64,000 nucleotides of DNA. Source: Hyphomicrobiales bacterium. Lineage in GTDB: Bacteria > Pseudomonadota > Alphaproteobacteria > Rhizobiales > Rhizobiaceae. The translations under genes were made by a program, and so were the position numbers. The first letter of the stretch is position 1. The number at the start of each line of letters is the position of its first letter. Shown here piece after piece: positions 48,871 to 58,662 of the stretch. Location: the NCBI GenBank assembly GCA_900471925.1, contig UCGV01000003.1, positions 186,001 to 250,000 of the forward strand. The letters run 5' to 3'. The notes beneath the pieces are model-generated. The model was not told the DNA's origin. It saw only the letters and a program-made list of their open reading frames with translations, and ran no database searches.

Positions 48871-51471
48871 GTGAGCGCCACGGATAAAATTTCTGATCAT
48901 CACATGGTGAAATATCGTGTGGGCGTGAGCCTCGCCGCACTTGTGGTTGCGGCATCTCAATTTTCTCCGGCGTGGGCAGGCAACTACACCGCAAGCAACC
49001 CCACCGAACTGGCAAACGCCATCACTGCCGCCAATGCAGACACCGACGGCAGCTCGACGATCACGCTAAGCGGCAATATCTCGGGCACCACGGGCGCCCT
49101 TCCCGCCCCCACCAAGCCGATCAGCATCGATACGAACGGCTTTACGATGTCAGGTTTCCAGGTCTCTACCGACCAGACAATAACCTTCTCTGGAACGATT
49201 GTCGGCGACACCGCACAACGCGGTTTTTATTTCACGATTACCAACGTTAGTTCATCATTGATCAACAACGGCTCCATCACCGGCGGAGCGGACGGAACCA
49301 CGATCACCAGTGCGGGCATCAACTTCAGTGGACCAGGCACCTTCGTAAACAACGGCACGGTCATTGGTGGATCGAACACAGGTGCTAGCAGCGGCGGCTT
49401 CGGAATATTGGCAAACCGGCCCATGGATATTACCAATAATGGGCTGATCCAGGGTGGGGGCAGCGCCGCGGGCGCTGGAACCGAAGGTCTCCGGCTGGGC
49501 GGTATCGCTGCTGCGACCTCTGGCTCATTGACCAACAACGGCACGATTCGCGGCGGTAGCGGCGCTACCGGCTCAGGCGCCGGCGTGAGGTTGGGTTTGA
49601 ACTCCACGCTGCTCACCAATAACGGCCTGATCGAAGGCGGCAGCAACACGAGAGCGATCACTGTCGCAACTCCGGGCGTATTGATTGTGAACAGCGGCAC
49701 CATTCAGGCGGGAGCCGGCGGTGCGGACGCCATCGATATGAATGCCGCCACTGACACCGTGACCCTTGAGCTTCGCCAGGGCTCCACGATCATAGGCAAT
49801 GTCGTCGGCAATGCGACGCTGGAAGACACGTTGCGTCTCGGCGGCACCGGCACCGACAATTTCGACGTTTCGACAATCGGCGCAGCCGCCCAGTATCAGA
49901 ATTTCGACACCTTCGAGAAGACCGGCACCGGCACCTGGCTTCTGACCGGCATCGCCACCGCCACGACGGACTGGACCATCTACGACGGCACCCTGCTGAT
50001 CGGCGACCATACGACATCCACAAGCGTCATCGGCGACATCACCAATTTCGGCACGCTCGGCGGCAGCGGCACGATAACAGGCGACGTCAGCAACTCCGGC
50101 ACGGTCGCTCCCGGCAACTCGATCGGCACATTGACGGTCAATGGCAACTATACCGGCAATGGCGGCACATTGGCGCTCGAATCCGTCCTTGCCGGCGATG
50201 CATCGTCAACCGACCGGCTGGTCGTGACGGGCGATACGGCAGGCACGACGACGGTTCGCGTCACCAATCTCGGCGGTACCGGCGCGCAGACGAGTGAAGG
50301 TATCAAGATCATTGATGTCGGCGGCACCTCGGCAGGCAGCTTCTCGCTGGACGGTGACTATGTCTATAACGGCGATCAGGCCATCGTAGGCGGCGCCTAT
50401 GCCTATCGGCTCTACCAGAACGGCATTGCGACGCCTGCCGATGGCGACTGGTATCTCCGCTCCGATCTCGTCCCCGGCTTTTTCCCCGCCGGGCCGCTCT
50501 ATCAGGCCGGCGTCCCGATATACGAGGCCTATCCGCAATTGCTGCGCACCCTGAACAGTCTCGGCACGCTGCAGCAGCGTATCGGCGATCGTTACTGGCA
50601 AACCGACGCTGATCAGGTAACCGGGAATGCACCTGATGGCGTCTGGCTCCGCACCGAAGGCACGCATGGCGGCGTCGATCCCAAGAACAGCACCGCTGTC
50701 AGTTCCTATGATTATGATCTCTGGCGGTTCGAGGGCGGACTCGATGGCGCGCTTGCCGACAATGCCAGCGGCAGGCTGATCGGTGGCGTCTCCCTCAACA
50801 TGGGCACCATCTCCGCCGACATCAATTCCCTCTATGGCAACGGCACCATCGATGCCTCCGGCTACGGCTTCGGCGCCACACTGACCTGGTATGGCGATGA
50901 CGGTCTGTATCTCGATGCCCAGGGCAGGCTTACCTGGTACAATAGCGACCTGAAGTCCGATCTCGCCGGTGACGCCCTGGTGCGCGCCAACAAAGGTTTC
51001 GGTTCCGCCATCAGCCTCGAAGCCGGTCGGCGCTTTTCGGCCGAAGACTGGACGATCACGCCACAGGCTCAGATCGTCTATTCCGCCACCGACTTCGACG
51101 ATTTCAACGACCGCTTCGGTGCGCCCGTGTCGCTGGTGAATGGCGGCGAAAGCCTCAACGGCCGCCTTGGGGTGGCGGTCGATCATGACGAAAGCTGGCA
51201 GAAGGCCAGTGGCCAGACAGTTCACGCCAAGCTCTATGGCGCCGCCAATCTCTACTACGAATTCCTCGGCGGCAGTGCCGTCGATGTCGCAGGTGTTCGC
51301 TTCAGCACGGAGAATGAAAAGCTTGCGGCGGGCCTTACCTTCGGCGGCTCCTACAGCTGGAACGAAGACCGTACCGCGCTCTACGGCGAAGTGACCGCCC
51401 GTTCTTCCCTCGAAGACTTCGCAGACACCTATGCCATCGGCGGTACCGCGGGCATTCGCGTGAAGTGGTAG
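48871..51471 (+). CDS. Autotransporter outer-membrane protein, copy 2
   Basis: 866 residues from GTG. The signal peptide (YRVGVSLAALVVAASQFSPAWAG) precedes a beta-helix passenger with NNGSITGG, NNGTVIGG and NNGLIQGG repeats, then the same GTGTWLLTGIATATTDW repeat and C-terminal barrel ending AGIRVKW. The first 350 residues differ clearly from copy 1 and the last 500 are nearly the same. The passenger has thus diverged after duplication while the translocator stayed constant, suggesting variation of an adhesin or surface antigen. Confidence 0.88.
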   Translation: MSATDKISDHHMVKYRVGVSLAALVVAASQFSPAWAGNYTASNPTELANAITAANADTDGSSTITLSGNISGTTGALPAPTKPISIDTNGFTMSGFQVSTDQTITFSGTIVGDTAQRGFYFTITNVSSSLINNGSITGGADGTTITSAGINFSGPGTFVNNGTVIGGSNTGASSGGFGILANRPMDITNNGLIQGGGSAAGAGTEGLRLGGIAAATSGSLTNNGTIRGGSGATGSGAGVRLGLNSTLLTNNGLIEGGSNTRAITVATPGVLIVNSGTIQAGAGGADAIDMNAATDTVTLELRQGSTIIGNVVGNATLEDTLRLGGTGTDNFDVSTIGAAAQYQNFDTFEKTGTGTWLLTGIATATTDWTIYDGTLLIGDHTTSTSVIGDITNFGTLGGSGTITGDVSNSGTVAPGNSIGTLTVNGNYTGNGGTLALESVLAGDASSTDRLVVTGDTAGTTTVRVTNLGGTGAQTSEGIKIIDVGGTSAGSFSLDGDYVYNGDQAIVGGAYAYRLYQNGIATPADGDWYLRSDLVPGFFPAGPLYQAGVPIYEAYPQLLRTLNSLGTLQQRIGDRYWQTDADQVTGNAPDGVWLRTEGTHGGVDPKNSTAVSSYDYDLWRFEGGLDGALADNASGRLIGGVSLNMGTISADINSLYGNGTIDASGYGFGATLTWYGDDGLYLDAQGRLTWYNSDLKSDLAGDALVRANKGFGSAISLEAGRRFSAEDWTITPQAQIVYSATDFDDFNDRFGAPVSLVNGGESLNGRLGVAVDHDESWQKASGQTVHAKLYGAANLYYEFLGGSAVDVAGVRFSTENEKLAAGLTFGGSYSWNEDRTALYGEVTARSSLEDFADTYAIGGTAGIRVKW

Positions 51472-51619
51472 GAGCGACCGGGCGCTGGCGATCGGCTGGC
51501 GCTCCTCCCCCCCCGTGGGCCTGTCCATATCCCCTGTTTATTGCCGCTCTATTATATTCGTGATAACTTAATCATGTTTTCGCGCTTGTAAGCCAGAAAT
51601 GGCAAGACGGGGGTGCGCG

Positions 51620-52210
51620 ATGAATATGTTCTGGGTCAGCTTCGTTTGTTTCGGCTTAGGAGTGTCGGTGGCTACCGCTGGTCCACTGCACGATGCCGCG
51701 CGCCAAGGCAATGTCGAGCAGATCAAGCAGCTTGCTGATCAGGGCGCGGATCTCTCCGCACCCGACGATACCGGCGAGCCGGCACTGCTGATCGCCTCCC
51801 TCTCCGGCAAGACCGATGTCGTCGCCCTTCTGCTCGACCGCGGCTGCGACGTCGAAATCCGTAACAAGGGCGGACTGACGGCGCTGCACGCGGCGGCCTA
51901 TGGCGGCCATCTCGATATCGTGGAATTGCTCGTCGCCAGGGGCGCCGATGTCAACGACCACAAGAACTTTTACCAGATGACACCCCTGCATGCGGCGGCC
52001 GAAGAAGGCCGTGCCGATGTCATCGCCTACCTGCTGGCGAACAAGGCCGAGATCGAGCCGAAGGAAAGAAACGGCTACACGCCGGTGACCCAGGCCGGAT
52101 GGCGATCGCACTGGGATTCCGTCACTCTGTTGTTGAAAGCGGGCGCGGCCTGCCAGGGAGCCGACCTGACCGGTCAGTGGCTCTATGACGAATGCACGAA
52201 GCGCAAATGA
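51620..52210 (+). CDS. Exported ankyrin-repeat protein
   Basis: 196 residues. The signal peptide (MNMFWVSFVCFGLGVSVATA) is followed by ankyrin repeats: LHDAARQGNVEQIKQLADQG, then PALLIASLSGKTDVV, LTALHAAAYGGHLDIVE and TPLHAAAEEGRADVI. It should be periplasmic. An earlier in-frame ATG at 51599 would bury the signal, so 51620 is preferred. It follows autotransporter copy 2, and a decayed relative follows copy 1, so the pair probably belongs together, for example as a periplasmic chaperone or partner. That link is inferred. Confidence 0.85.
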   Translation: MNMFWVSFVCFGLGVSVATAGPLHDAARQGNVEQIKQLADQGADLSAPDDTGEPALLIASLSGKTDVVALLLDRGCDVEIRNKGGLTALHAAAYGGHLDIVELLVARGADVNDHKNFYQMTPLHAAAEEGRADVIAYLLANKAEIEPKERNGYTPVTQAGWRSHWDSVTLLLKAGAACQGADLTGQWLYDECTKRK

Positions 52211-52253
52211 CCGTGCTCCGGACTGGCCCGCATCTGAAAACAGGAGCTTTGAA

Positions 52254-52766
52254 ATGTCTCACTGGAATGGAATTCTGAGGGCCACGGCGATAGGTGGCCT
52301 GGCCATCCTGCTGCTGGCAAATGAGGCCATGGCGGAGGACTTCGTCAATACTGGCTATTTCGGCGATGTAGCGATCAAGGGTTATGACCCCGTCGCCTAT
52401 TTCACCGAAGACAAGGCCGTGGAGGGATCGCCGCAATATTCGCATCACTGGCTTGGCGCGACCTGGTATTTCGCCAGCGCCGAACATCGCGACATGTTCG
52501 CGAAGGATCCCGCCAGATATGCACCGCAATACGGCGGCTATTGCGCCGACGGCGTCTCCTTTGGAACCGTGACGACCAATATCGACCCGAATGCCTGGCG
52601 CATCATCGATGGCAAGCTCTATATCAGCTACGATCCGGGCGCCGCCGAGGGGCTGGTGAAGAACCCGACAAAGGTCGTGGATTCGCAGAAGCACTGGTCG
52701 GAAGTGCAGAATATCCTGATCTCCGAGAAGACGCAGAAGGACTGGCAGCATCCGTCTGCCCCGTAG
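52254..52766 (+). CDS. Exported YHS-domain protein
   Basis: 170 residues from MSHWNGIL, with AGGAGC upstream. The signal peptide ends near AMAED. A YHS-type domain follows (IKGYDPVAYFTEDKAVEGSP, then HHWLGATWYFASAEHRDMF and YGGYCADG). Such domains may bind metal; the role here is unknown. It starts 44 bp after the ankyrin gene on the same strand and may be co-transcribed. Confidence 0.85.
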   Translation: MSHWNGILRATAIGGLAILLLANEAMAEDFVNTGYFGDVAIKGYDPVAYFTEDKAVEGSPQYSHHWLGATWYFASAEHRDMFAKDPARYAPQYGGYCADGVSFGTVTTNIDPNAWRIIDGKLYISYDPGAAEGLVKNPTKVVDSQKHWSEVQNILISEKTQKDWQHPSAP

Positions 52767-52832
52767 AGCAATTCCAGCAAAAGTGTGACGCGGTTTTGCC
52801 TCCGGAATTGCGTTGCAGCCAGGGATATCGCC

Positions 52833-55049
52833 TCAGCGCTGGACGGAGAAGTATTTCAGCGCCTGCGGTGAGACATGCACGTAGGTCGTGCCCGGCTCGT
52901 CGGCATCGTGATTGCGAAAGACCTTTCCGCAGACCATCCGGTCAAGGAAATAGCCGGCGAATTTCTCGCAGAGCCAGTCTCCCTGGATCTCGATAGTGCC
53001 GGTTATGTTCGTATTGGCGCTGCGATAGGCGGTATTGCCTGCCTTGTCGAAGAACTGGACGAACTGCGTGCCGTTGCGATGTTTGCCCATCCAGGTCTTG
53101 TCGCTGGTCAGTTCGCGCAATTCGTCGCCGCTCACCTGATCGCCGAGAGCCCCCTGAAAGCCGAAGGGCCAATCCGGGATACCGGCCTTGCGCAAGCGGC
53201 TGAGATGCTTGTTCAGATCGTCGCTGCGCCAGTAATCGTAGAGATAGCCGTAATAGGCCAGATTGCTCTCGGGAAAGAGCTGCAGCAGCTTCATCTTCTC
53301 CTGCAGGCTGCGCGTCTGGTCGCCATCGCCGGCATAGGCCGCCGTCAGGAATTCGCGGGCGGCTTCGGCATTCGGCAGGGCATCGCGGGCAGCCTCCATC
53401 AGCGAGATCGCCCTGTCGTCGTCCCCGACGATATAGAAGACAATGCCGGCCAGGAGTTGAAAGCCCGATGACGGCGAAGGATCGAAGCGCAGAGCCTTCT
53501 CCATTTCGGTGATTGCCTGCTCATGAAGACCGATATGGGCGAGCACGAGTGCCAGGTTGCCGTAGGCTTCGGCATCGCTCGGCTGCGCCTGCACAGCGCG
53601 GTTTGCCGAGGTCAGCGCCTCCGTCTGGCGGCCGTCGACCAGTTGCAGCAGCGCCAGCACGGTATGCGCACGCGCATTGTTCGGATCGATCTTCAATGCC
53701 TGTCCTGCCGCATCATAGGCGATCTTGCGAGCGACTGCTGCCGACCAGAGGATGTTGTAGTCGTTGCGCCAGACATCGACGGCAATGCGGGCGATCCCGG
53801 CATGGGCATCGGCGAAATTCGGATCGAGATCGATCGCCTTCTGGTAATAGGAGAGCGCGTCCCGATAGGTCGCCACGTCTCCATAGGTGACGCCTGCCTG
53901 CTCGGCGCGCATGTAGTAATCGTAGGCTTCGAGGTTCTCCGTCGGGATCTGCGCCAGTTGCGTGCGCTCGCCCTCGCTGAGCCTGATCGCGAGGGCTGCG
54001 ATGATCTTGCCGATGACATCGTCCTGGACGGCGAAAAGATCGGCATACTCGCGGTCGTAACGCTCGGCCCACAGTGAAAGCCCGGTCAGCGCATCGATAA
54101 GCTTGACGTTGATGCGCAGCCGCGAGCCGGCGCGCTGCAGCGTTCCCTCAAGGATATAGTGAACCCCTAGTTCCGCGGCCACATCCTGGATCTTGCCGCC
54201 GTCATCGCGCACCGCAAAGACCGAGTGTCGCGCAATGACGAAGAGCCCCGACACTTTTGATAGTTCCGTGATCAGATCATCCGTCAGCCCCTCGGCAAGA
54301 TGGTCATGCTCCATATCGCCGCTGACATTGATGAATGGCAAGACGGCGACGGAGGGCTTGTCCGGCAGGGGATAGGCAAATCGCTGGGTGATCATCGGCG
54401 TTTCGAACAGCTTCCACGGCTGCCACCAGAGAGCCGCGCCCACCAAAGCAAGAAGGATCGCAGCACCGGCCATTGCCGCGATACGCCTGCGGCCCAGATA
54501 TCGGCGCAGATTGCCGAGCATGCTCGTCGCCATCGGATCGAAGACGACGCGGTAGACACGAACAGGCTCGGCGATGCTCTTGACCTTTTGAGCGCCGAGA
54601 GAGACGAAACCGACGGCCACCTTCGATTTCACCTGGTCATAGGCCGCGCCCGAAACTGCGATCCCGCCAGGTTCGGCCAATGCCTGCATCCTATCAGCGA
54701 GATTGACGCCGTCACCGTGGATATCCTCGCCTTCAACGATGATGTCGCCGAGATTGATGCCGATACGGAAATCGAGCCGCCGGTCGGCCTGCACGCCCAG
54801 ATTCTGCTCGGCCTTCCGCTTCTGCACATCCACCGCGCAGTGCATCGCATCGACGACGCTGTGGAACTCGACCAGCAGCCCATCGCCCATGGTCTTGACG
54901 AGTCGGCCGCTATGCTCTGCGATCAGAGGTTCGACAAGCTCGCTCAGATCCGCCTGGAAACGCAGACGCGTTCCCTCCTCATCGACCTGGCTTAAACGGC
55001 CATAGCCCACGACATCGGCAATCAGGATTGCTGCGAGACGGCGTTCCAT
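52833..55049 (-). CDS. Class III adenylate/guanylate cyclase with membrane segment and TPR repeats
   Basis: 738 residues from MERRLAAILIADVVGYGRLS. The cyclase catalytic domain spans about 1-170 with metal-binding Asp in LIADVVGYG and KTMGDGLLVEF, GINLGDIIVEGEDIHGDGVN (read in part) and substrate-binding regions. A transmembrane helix lies near 185-205 (IAAMAGAAILLALVGAALWW). A FlgO-like domain (PSVAVLPFINVSGD) follows, then TPR-like helices over about 380-600. Rhizobia have many such cyclases. The signal sensed is unknown. Confidence 0.9.
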   Translation of the reverse strand: MERRLAAILIADVVGYGRLSQVDEEGTRLRFQADLSELVEPLIAEHSGRLVKTMGDGLLVEFHSVVDAMHCAVDVQKRKAEQNLGVQADRRLDFRIGINLGDIIVEGEDIHGDGVNLADRMQALAEPGGIAVSGAAYDQVKSKVAVGFVSLGAQKVKSIAEPVRVYRVVFDPMATSMLGNLRRYLGRRRIAAMAGAAILLALVGAALWWQPWKLFETPMITQRFAYPLPDKPSVAVLPFINVSGDMEHDHLAEGLTDDLITELSKVSGLFVIARHSVFAVRDDGGKIQDVAAELGVHYILEGTLQRAGSRLRINVKLIDALTGLSLWAERYDREYADLFAVQDDVIGKIIAALAIRLSEGERTQLAQIPTENLEAYDYYMRAEQAGVTYGDVATYRDALSYYQKAIDLDPNFADAHAGIARIAVDVWRNDYNILWSAAVARKIAYDAAGQALKIDPNNARAHTVLALLQLVDGRQTEALTSANRAVQAQPSDAEAYGNLALVLAHIGLHEQAITEMEKALRFDPSPSSGFQLLAGIVFYIVGDDDRAISLMEAARDALPNAEAAREFLTAAYAGDGDQTRSLQEKMKLLQLFPESNLAYYGYLYDYWRSDDLNKHLSRLRKAGIPDWPFGFQGALGDQVSGDELRELTSDKTWMGKHRNGTQFVQFFDKAGNTAYRSANTNITGTIEIQGDWLCEKFAGYFLDRMVCGKVFRNHDADEPGTTYVHVSPQALKYFSVQR

Positions 55050-55251
55050 GTCTGTCTGTTCCCCGAAGAGGACGACATGCGGCATCTTACAGTACCGGCA
55101 TCGCCTACACCATCGGAGGATCAGGCCTGCGCCGCAGGTGCTACATAACTCCGAGGCTCACCCTGGTGTCACATCACTGTCATATTCTGCATAGGTGGCA
55201 TGCTAAAACGCCCATTGTTGCAGCATCACGCACAAATTATATGCTCGTCGG

Positions 55252-55440
55252 CTAACAAAAATAAGAAAAAGTGAGCTTGCTATGCACTTGATTTTCAAAC
55301 GCCGCAAGGGCGGCTTGATGCGGCGGATCGTTGATGGCTTCGGTTCCGCTCAACAGCGCTTTCGCGATACGCGCGAGGCCAGGAAGACCGCCATCCATCC
55401 CTCGTTTCTGGATGATTTCGGCATCTGAGGACGCGAGCGC
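55252..55440 (-). pseudogene. Possible remnant of a glycosyltransferase-like gene
   Basis: A leftward frame reads DAEIIQKRGMDGGLPGLARI, then AKALLSGTEAINDPPHQAAL and ends SKLTFSYFC, with no usable start. The amino-acid texture is protein-like and the region separates the LPS-type genes from the cyclase. It may be the 3' end of a deleted gene. I cannot name the family; it could also be chance. Confidence 0.3.
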
Positions 55441-55493
55441 TCCCGCACAGGAGCGCTCAGCCAATCCTTTTGGGCCGGGGTTCCAGTGCCCTC

Positions 55494-56840
55494 TCAGGCA
55501 GCTTCCCGACCACCCGCCGCCGTATCGGCATCCTGCCTTACCTCTTCCTTCCTCAACATCATCCCGCAGGCAAAGGCCACGGCTGAGAAGACGAAGAAGA
55601 ACGATTCGCCGATCGCCAATCGATTGTTGGAGTTCGACAGGATCGTTCCGAGGAAGAACAGCGTGACCATCGTGTAGGCTAGCAACGCGCTGAGGCTGAT
55701 CAGCTTCTTTCGCTGCGCGGCCAGCACCCGCCTGTACATGGCGACCGCCAGAATGGCGAAGACGATGATGCCGAACACCCCGTGGCGGACGAGCATTTCG
55801 AAATAGCCGTTGTGAAGCAGCGTATAGGGAACCTTGGAATAGGTGGTCGATTGCCAGAGCGTGAGCCAGTGATTGCCCGCGCCGAAGGCAGGAGCCTGCG
55901 AGAAGACTTCCCAGGAATTCGCCCAAAGCTGCAGCCGCTCGCTCATAGCCTGCGGTGTACCCTTCGATGCGATCGCAGCAGCTACAGCATTCCATACGCC
56001 GCCCTGCGTGGAGATTGCTGTCTCGATCTTAGCTGTCGCCTCATAGGTCGGGCCGGCAAATTTCCAGATATCGTCGCCGCCGACAAAAAGCGCTGCGGCA
56101 ATAATAGCGATTGCCCCGCCGCCCACCAGCGCCGTCTGACGACGGTTTGCGTAAAACAGAAGGCTGGCAAGCATCAGCGGCCCGACCAGCACGAGGCTGA
56201 GCCAGACGCCCTTTGCCTTGGAACCGTAGATGTTGAAGAGGCAAAGCCCGATGATGAGCAAGGCGACCGCGACGATCCATCGCCCTGAACGACTTGCGAG
56301 CCGGCCCGTCTCCCAGGCATGCAGCAGCCAATAGAAGGCACCGATCATCAGGAAGCCGCAACCGATCGCGCCGTGGATCAGGTTATTATGGTAGAGCGGT
56401 GAAATGCGCACGTCACCTTCGAGGATCAACCGGTAATCGGTGGAAATCAGCAGCGCAGCAAGGGCCACCGGGAAGTAGATCGCGAAAACCGTTCCGACAT
56501 ATCTGCGGCAGGAATAAAGAGCGATGCCCACCGCAGGGAAGAACAGCGGAAAGGCATAAAGCCAGTCGGACGCGCCCTTCTCGCCGTCGATGATCAAGCC
56601 GAGCAGAAAGCGCGCAAGCGCATAGCCGCCCCAGGCCAGGCAGGCATTCGCCAGCCAGTCATTCCGCAGCAACCAGATATTCGGCCGGAAATAGGCAAAG
56701 CTGACCCCGATCAGCGCCAGCGCCGCATAGCGATAGCTGTCGGTCTCCACGATGGGAGCGGAAATCAGCAGCAGCCATAGGACGACAAGGACGGGTTTCA
56801 GGCGTGGGGGCGTGGCAATCGGCGCGTCGCTCGCTACCAT
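55494..56840 (-). CDS. O-antigen ligase / Wzy-like polysaccharide membrane protein
   Basis: 448 residues with about 10-12 hydrophobic segments. The large periplasmic loop and the HNGYFEMLVRHGVFGIIVF segment are typical of the Wzy_C/WaaL family, as is the earlier YHNNLIHGAIG. It would join O-antigen to lipid A-core or polymerise repeat units in the inner membrane. It overlaps the GT25 gene by 7 bp, so the two form an operon for surface polysaccharide. Ligase and polymerase cannot be told apart by sequence alone. Confidence 0.85.
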   Translation of the reverse strand: MVASDAPIATPPRLKPVLVVLWLLLISAPIVETDSYRYAALALIGVSFAYFRPNIWLLRNDWLANACLAWGGYALARFLLGLIIDGEKGASDWLYAFPLFFPAVGIALYSCRRYVGTVFAIYFPVALAALLISTDYRLILEGDVRISPLYHNNLIHGAIGCGFLMIGAFYWLLHAWETGRLASRSGRWIVAVALLIIGLCLFNIYGSKAKGVWLSLVLVGPLMLASLLFYANRRQTALVGGGAIAIIAAALFVGGDDIWKFAGPTYEATAKIETAISTQGGVWNAVAAAIASKGTPQAMSERLQLWANSWEVFSQAPAFGAGNHWLTLWQSTTYSKVPYTLLHNGYFEMLVRHGVFGIIVFAILAVAMYRRVLAAQRKKLISLSALLAYTMVTLFFLGTILSNSNNRLAIGESFFFVFSAVAFACGMMLRKEEVRQDADTAAGGREAA

Positions 56841-57571
56841 AGGAAATAATGAATCCTTCTTGCATAATCGGCGGCGCGAAGCAGGTGAGTAACCGAGCGG
56901 CGTATTCCCTTGAATTTCTCCCGCCGGTAATCGCGCTTCGTCGCAATCGCAGTCTGGCGACTGATAGGCCCTAGCTCTATCAGATTGTCCTTGACCGTAA
57001 AGGTATTAACCTTGGTCGACCACCCGCGCTCCAATGCCACATCGAAGGGATAGACCATCACGGACATGGTCCGCAGCAGCTTCGTCGCGCCGGATCGGGT
57101 GACGAGATAGCAGGCGGCCGAACCCTGTGGCCCATGCACGCAACGACCGATAATATCGCCGAACTTCGTTTTCGCGGTCTTTCTGAAACCCTTGGATCTA
57201 TGGTTGAGAAGTTTGATCAGCTCCGCTTTCGGAACGGCGGCAAGGGCTGCTTCCGCGCGCCGGAACAGATCCGCCTGCAGGTCGACATCGTCTTCCATGA
57301 TGATGGCGGCATCGTTTTCGCTGTTCAGGAACTCGGTGAGCGCCTTCACATGGCTGCGATAGCAGCCGTGTTCCCCCGGCAGATAGTTCCTGCCGTTACG
57401 AAGAATAAACTGCCGCTTGTTGATATCCGCCTTGTCGTGCGGCTGAATTTGCGAACCATCGACCCCGGGTACTCTGATCACCTCGAGCTCCAGCGAGTCG
57501 GCTTTCCTTGAAAGCCCTTCCCACCGGGCGATGGACCGATTCAAGTTGATGACATAGGCACCGATTTTCAT
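56834..57571 (-). CDS. Glycosyltransferase family 25 (LPS-type)
   Basis: 245 residues. The N-terminal GAYVINLNRSIARWEGL, GEHGCYRSHVKAL near 68 and acidic AAIIMEDDVDLQ near 90 are GT25 landmarks, the DD pair being the metal/sugar-nucleotide site. It is cytoplasmic and has a basic C-terminus (KRDYRREKFKGIRR) that may contact membrane. It overlaps the O-antigen ligase-like gene. Probably transfers a sugar to an LPS or capsule precursor; the sugar is unknown. Confidence 0.86.
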   Translation of the reverse strand: MKIGAYVINLNRSIARWEGLSRKADSLELEVIRVPGVDGSQIQPHDKADINKRQFILRNGRNYLPGEHGCYRSHVKALTEFLNSENDAAIIMEDDVDLQADLFRRAEAALAAVPKAELIKLLNHRSKGFRKTAKTKFGDIIGRCVHGPQGSAACYLVTRSGATKLLRTMSVMVYPFDVALERGWSTKVNTFTVKDNLIELGPISRQTAIATKRDYRREKFKGIRRSVTHLLRAADYARRIHYFLW

Positions 57572-57803
57572 AAAGGCGGAACTTCAGAATGAGACATGAT
57601 TGGCGGCCTTTATAAGACGCGCCTTAATCGCGGGCAACAGCCATATGCCATTGCTCACCTACCATGCGTTGTTTTCTCAACTACATCCTTTAGTCGAACG
57701 TGCCAGTGCCAGTAAAGCAATTCTAAGATAGGTTTCTGCCGCAATAGCTTCACAATCCGCAGACAGAAAGCTTGCAGGGACGTAAAACAGCCGAGGAACG
57801 AAC

Positions 57804-58547
57804 ATGGCGCCGAACTACACCAAGACTGCCCTTCTGACAGCCTTACTGAGCCTGCCGCTGGCGGCATCCGCTCCCCTTATGGCGCAGGAGAACAAGCCGC
57901 GCGAAGCGGTGATTATCGTTTCAGGGGAAGGCGAATCGGCATTGGCTCCCGATATGGCCGTCGTCAATCTCTCCGTCGTCAAACAGGCGAAGACCGCCCG
58001 TGAAGCGCTCGACGAAAACAGCAAGGCGATGAACGACGTACTGGCTGCTCTGAAGAAAGGCGGGATCGCCGATCGCGATCTGCAGACCTCGGGCTTCTCG
58101 ATCCAGCCGCAGTATAATTACCCGCAGCCGGTCGACAACCAGCCCCAACCGCCGCAGCTGATCGGCTACCAGACCAGCAATTCAGTGACCGTGCGCGTCC
58201 GCGATCTCTCCAAGCTGGGCGAGATCATCGACCAGTCCGTGACGCTCGGCATCAATCAGGGCGGCGATATCCAGTTCACCAACGACAAGCCGGAAGCAGC
58301 CCTTGAGGCAGCCCGCAAGAACGCGGTGGCCAATGCGATCAAGAAGGCGAAGACGCTGAGCGAGGCCGCCGGTGTCAAGGTCGGCCGCGTGCTCGAAATC
58401 AGCGAGAATGTGGTGCGTCCGATGCCACAGCCGGTCTACCGCGCGACGATGATGAAGGAAGCGTCCGATGCCGGTTCCGTTCCGGTCCAGGGCGGCGAAA
58501 ACAGCTACAATGTCACCGTCAGCGTAACTTTCGCGATCGAGCAGTAA
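57804..58547 (+). CDS. SIMPL-domain (DUF541) periplasmic protein
   Basis: 247 residues. The signal peptide (LLTALLSLPLAASAPLMAQ) is followed by the SIMPL fold: VIIVSGEGESALAPDMAVVN, then GIADRDLQTSGFSIQPQY and YNVTVSVTFAIEQ. Family members are exported or outer-membrane proteins linked to oxidative-stress protection; the exact role is unclear. It has its own upstream gap and a strong terminator downstream. Confidence 0.9.
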   Translation: MAPNYTKTALLTALLSLPLAASAPLMAQENKPREAVIIVSGEGESALAPDMAVVNLSVVKQAKTAREALDENSKAMNDVLAALKKGGIADRDLQTSGFSIQPQYNYPQPVDNQPQPPQLIGYQTSNSVTVRVRDLSKLGEIIDQSVTLGINQGGDIQFTNDKPEAALEAARKNAVANAIKKAKTLSEAAGVKVGRVLEISENVVRPMPQPVYRATMMKEASDAGSVPVQGGENSYNVTVSVTFAIEQ

Positions 58548-58604
58548 GGACGAATGGGCAGGGCGTTCCGCGCCCTGCCCGCTTCCCGCCATCTCGCTCA
58601 AAAG

Positions 58605-58637
58605 AAAACCGCCCCTGCACGGCAGGGGCGGTTTTTT
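58605..58637. terminator. Bidirectional rho-independent terminator
   Basis: AACCGCCCCTGC pairs with GCAGGGGCGGTT over a 3-base loop, with an A-run before and T-run after. It serves the SIMPL gene and the opposing secreted-protein gene. Confidence 0.88.
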
Positions 58638-58662
58638 ATGCAATGAAGGATCGTGCGATCGA

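Noticed and set aside
55252..55995. 247-residue leftward gene overlapping the O-antigen ligase-like gene
   Set aside because: Most of it is a shadow of the ligase frame. Only the last 60 residues outside the ligase look protein-like, so it is listed as a possible remnant.
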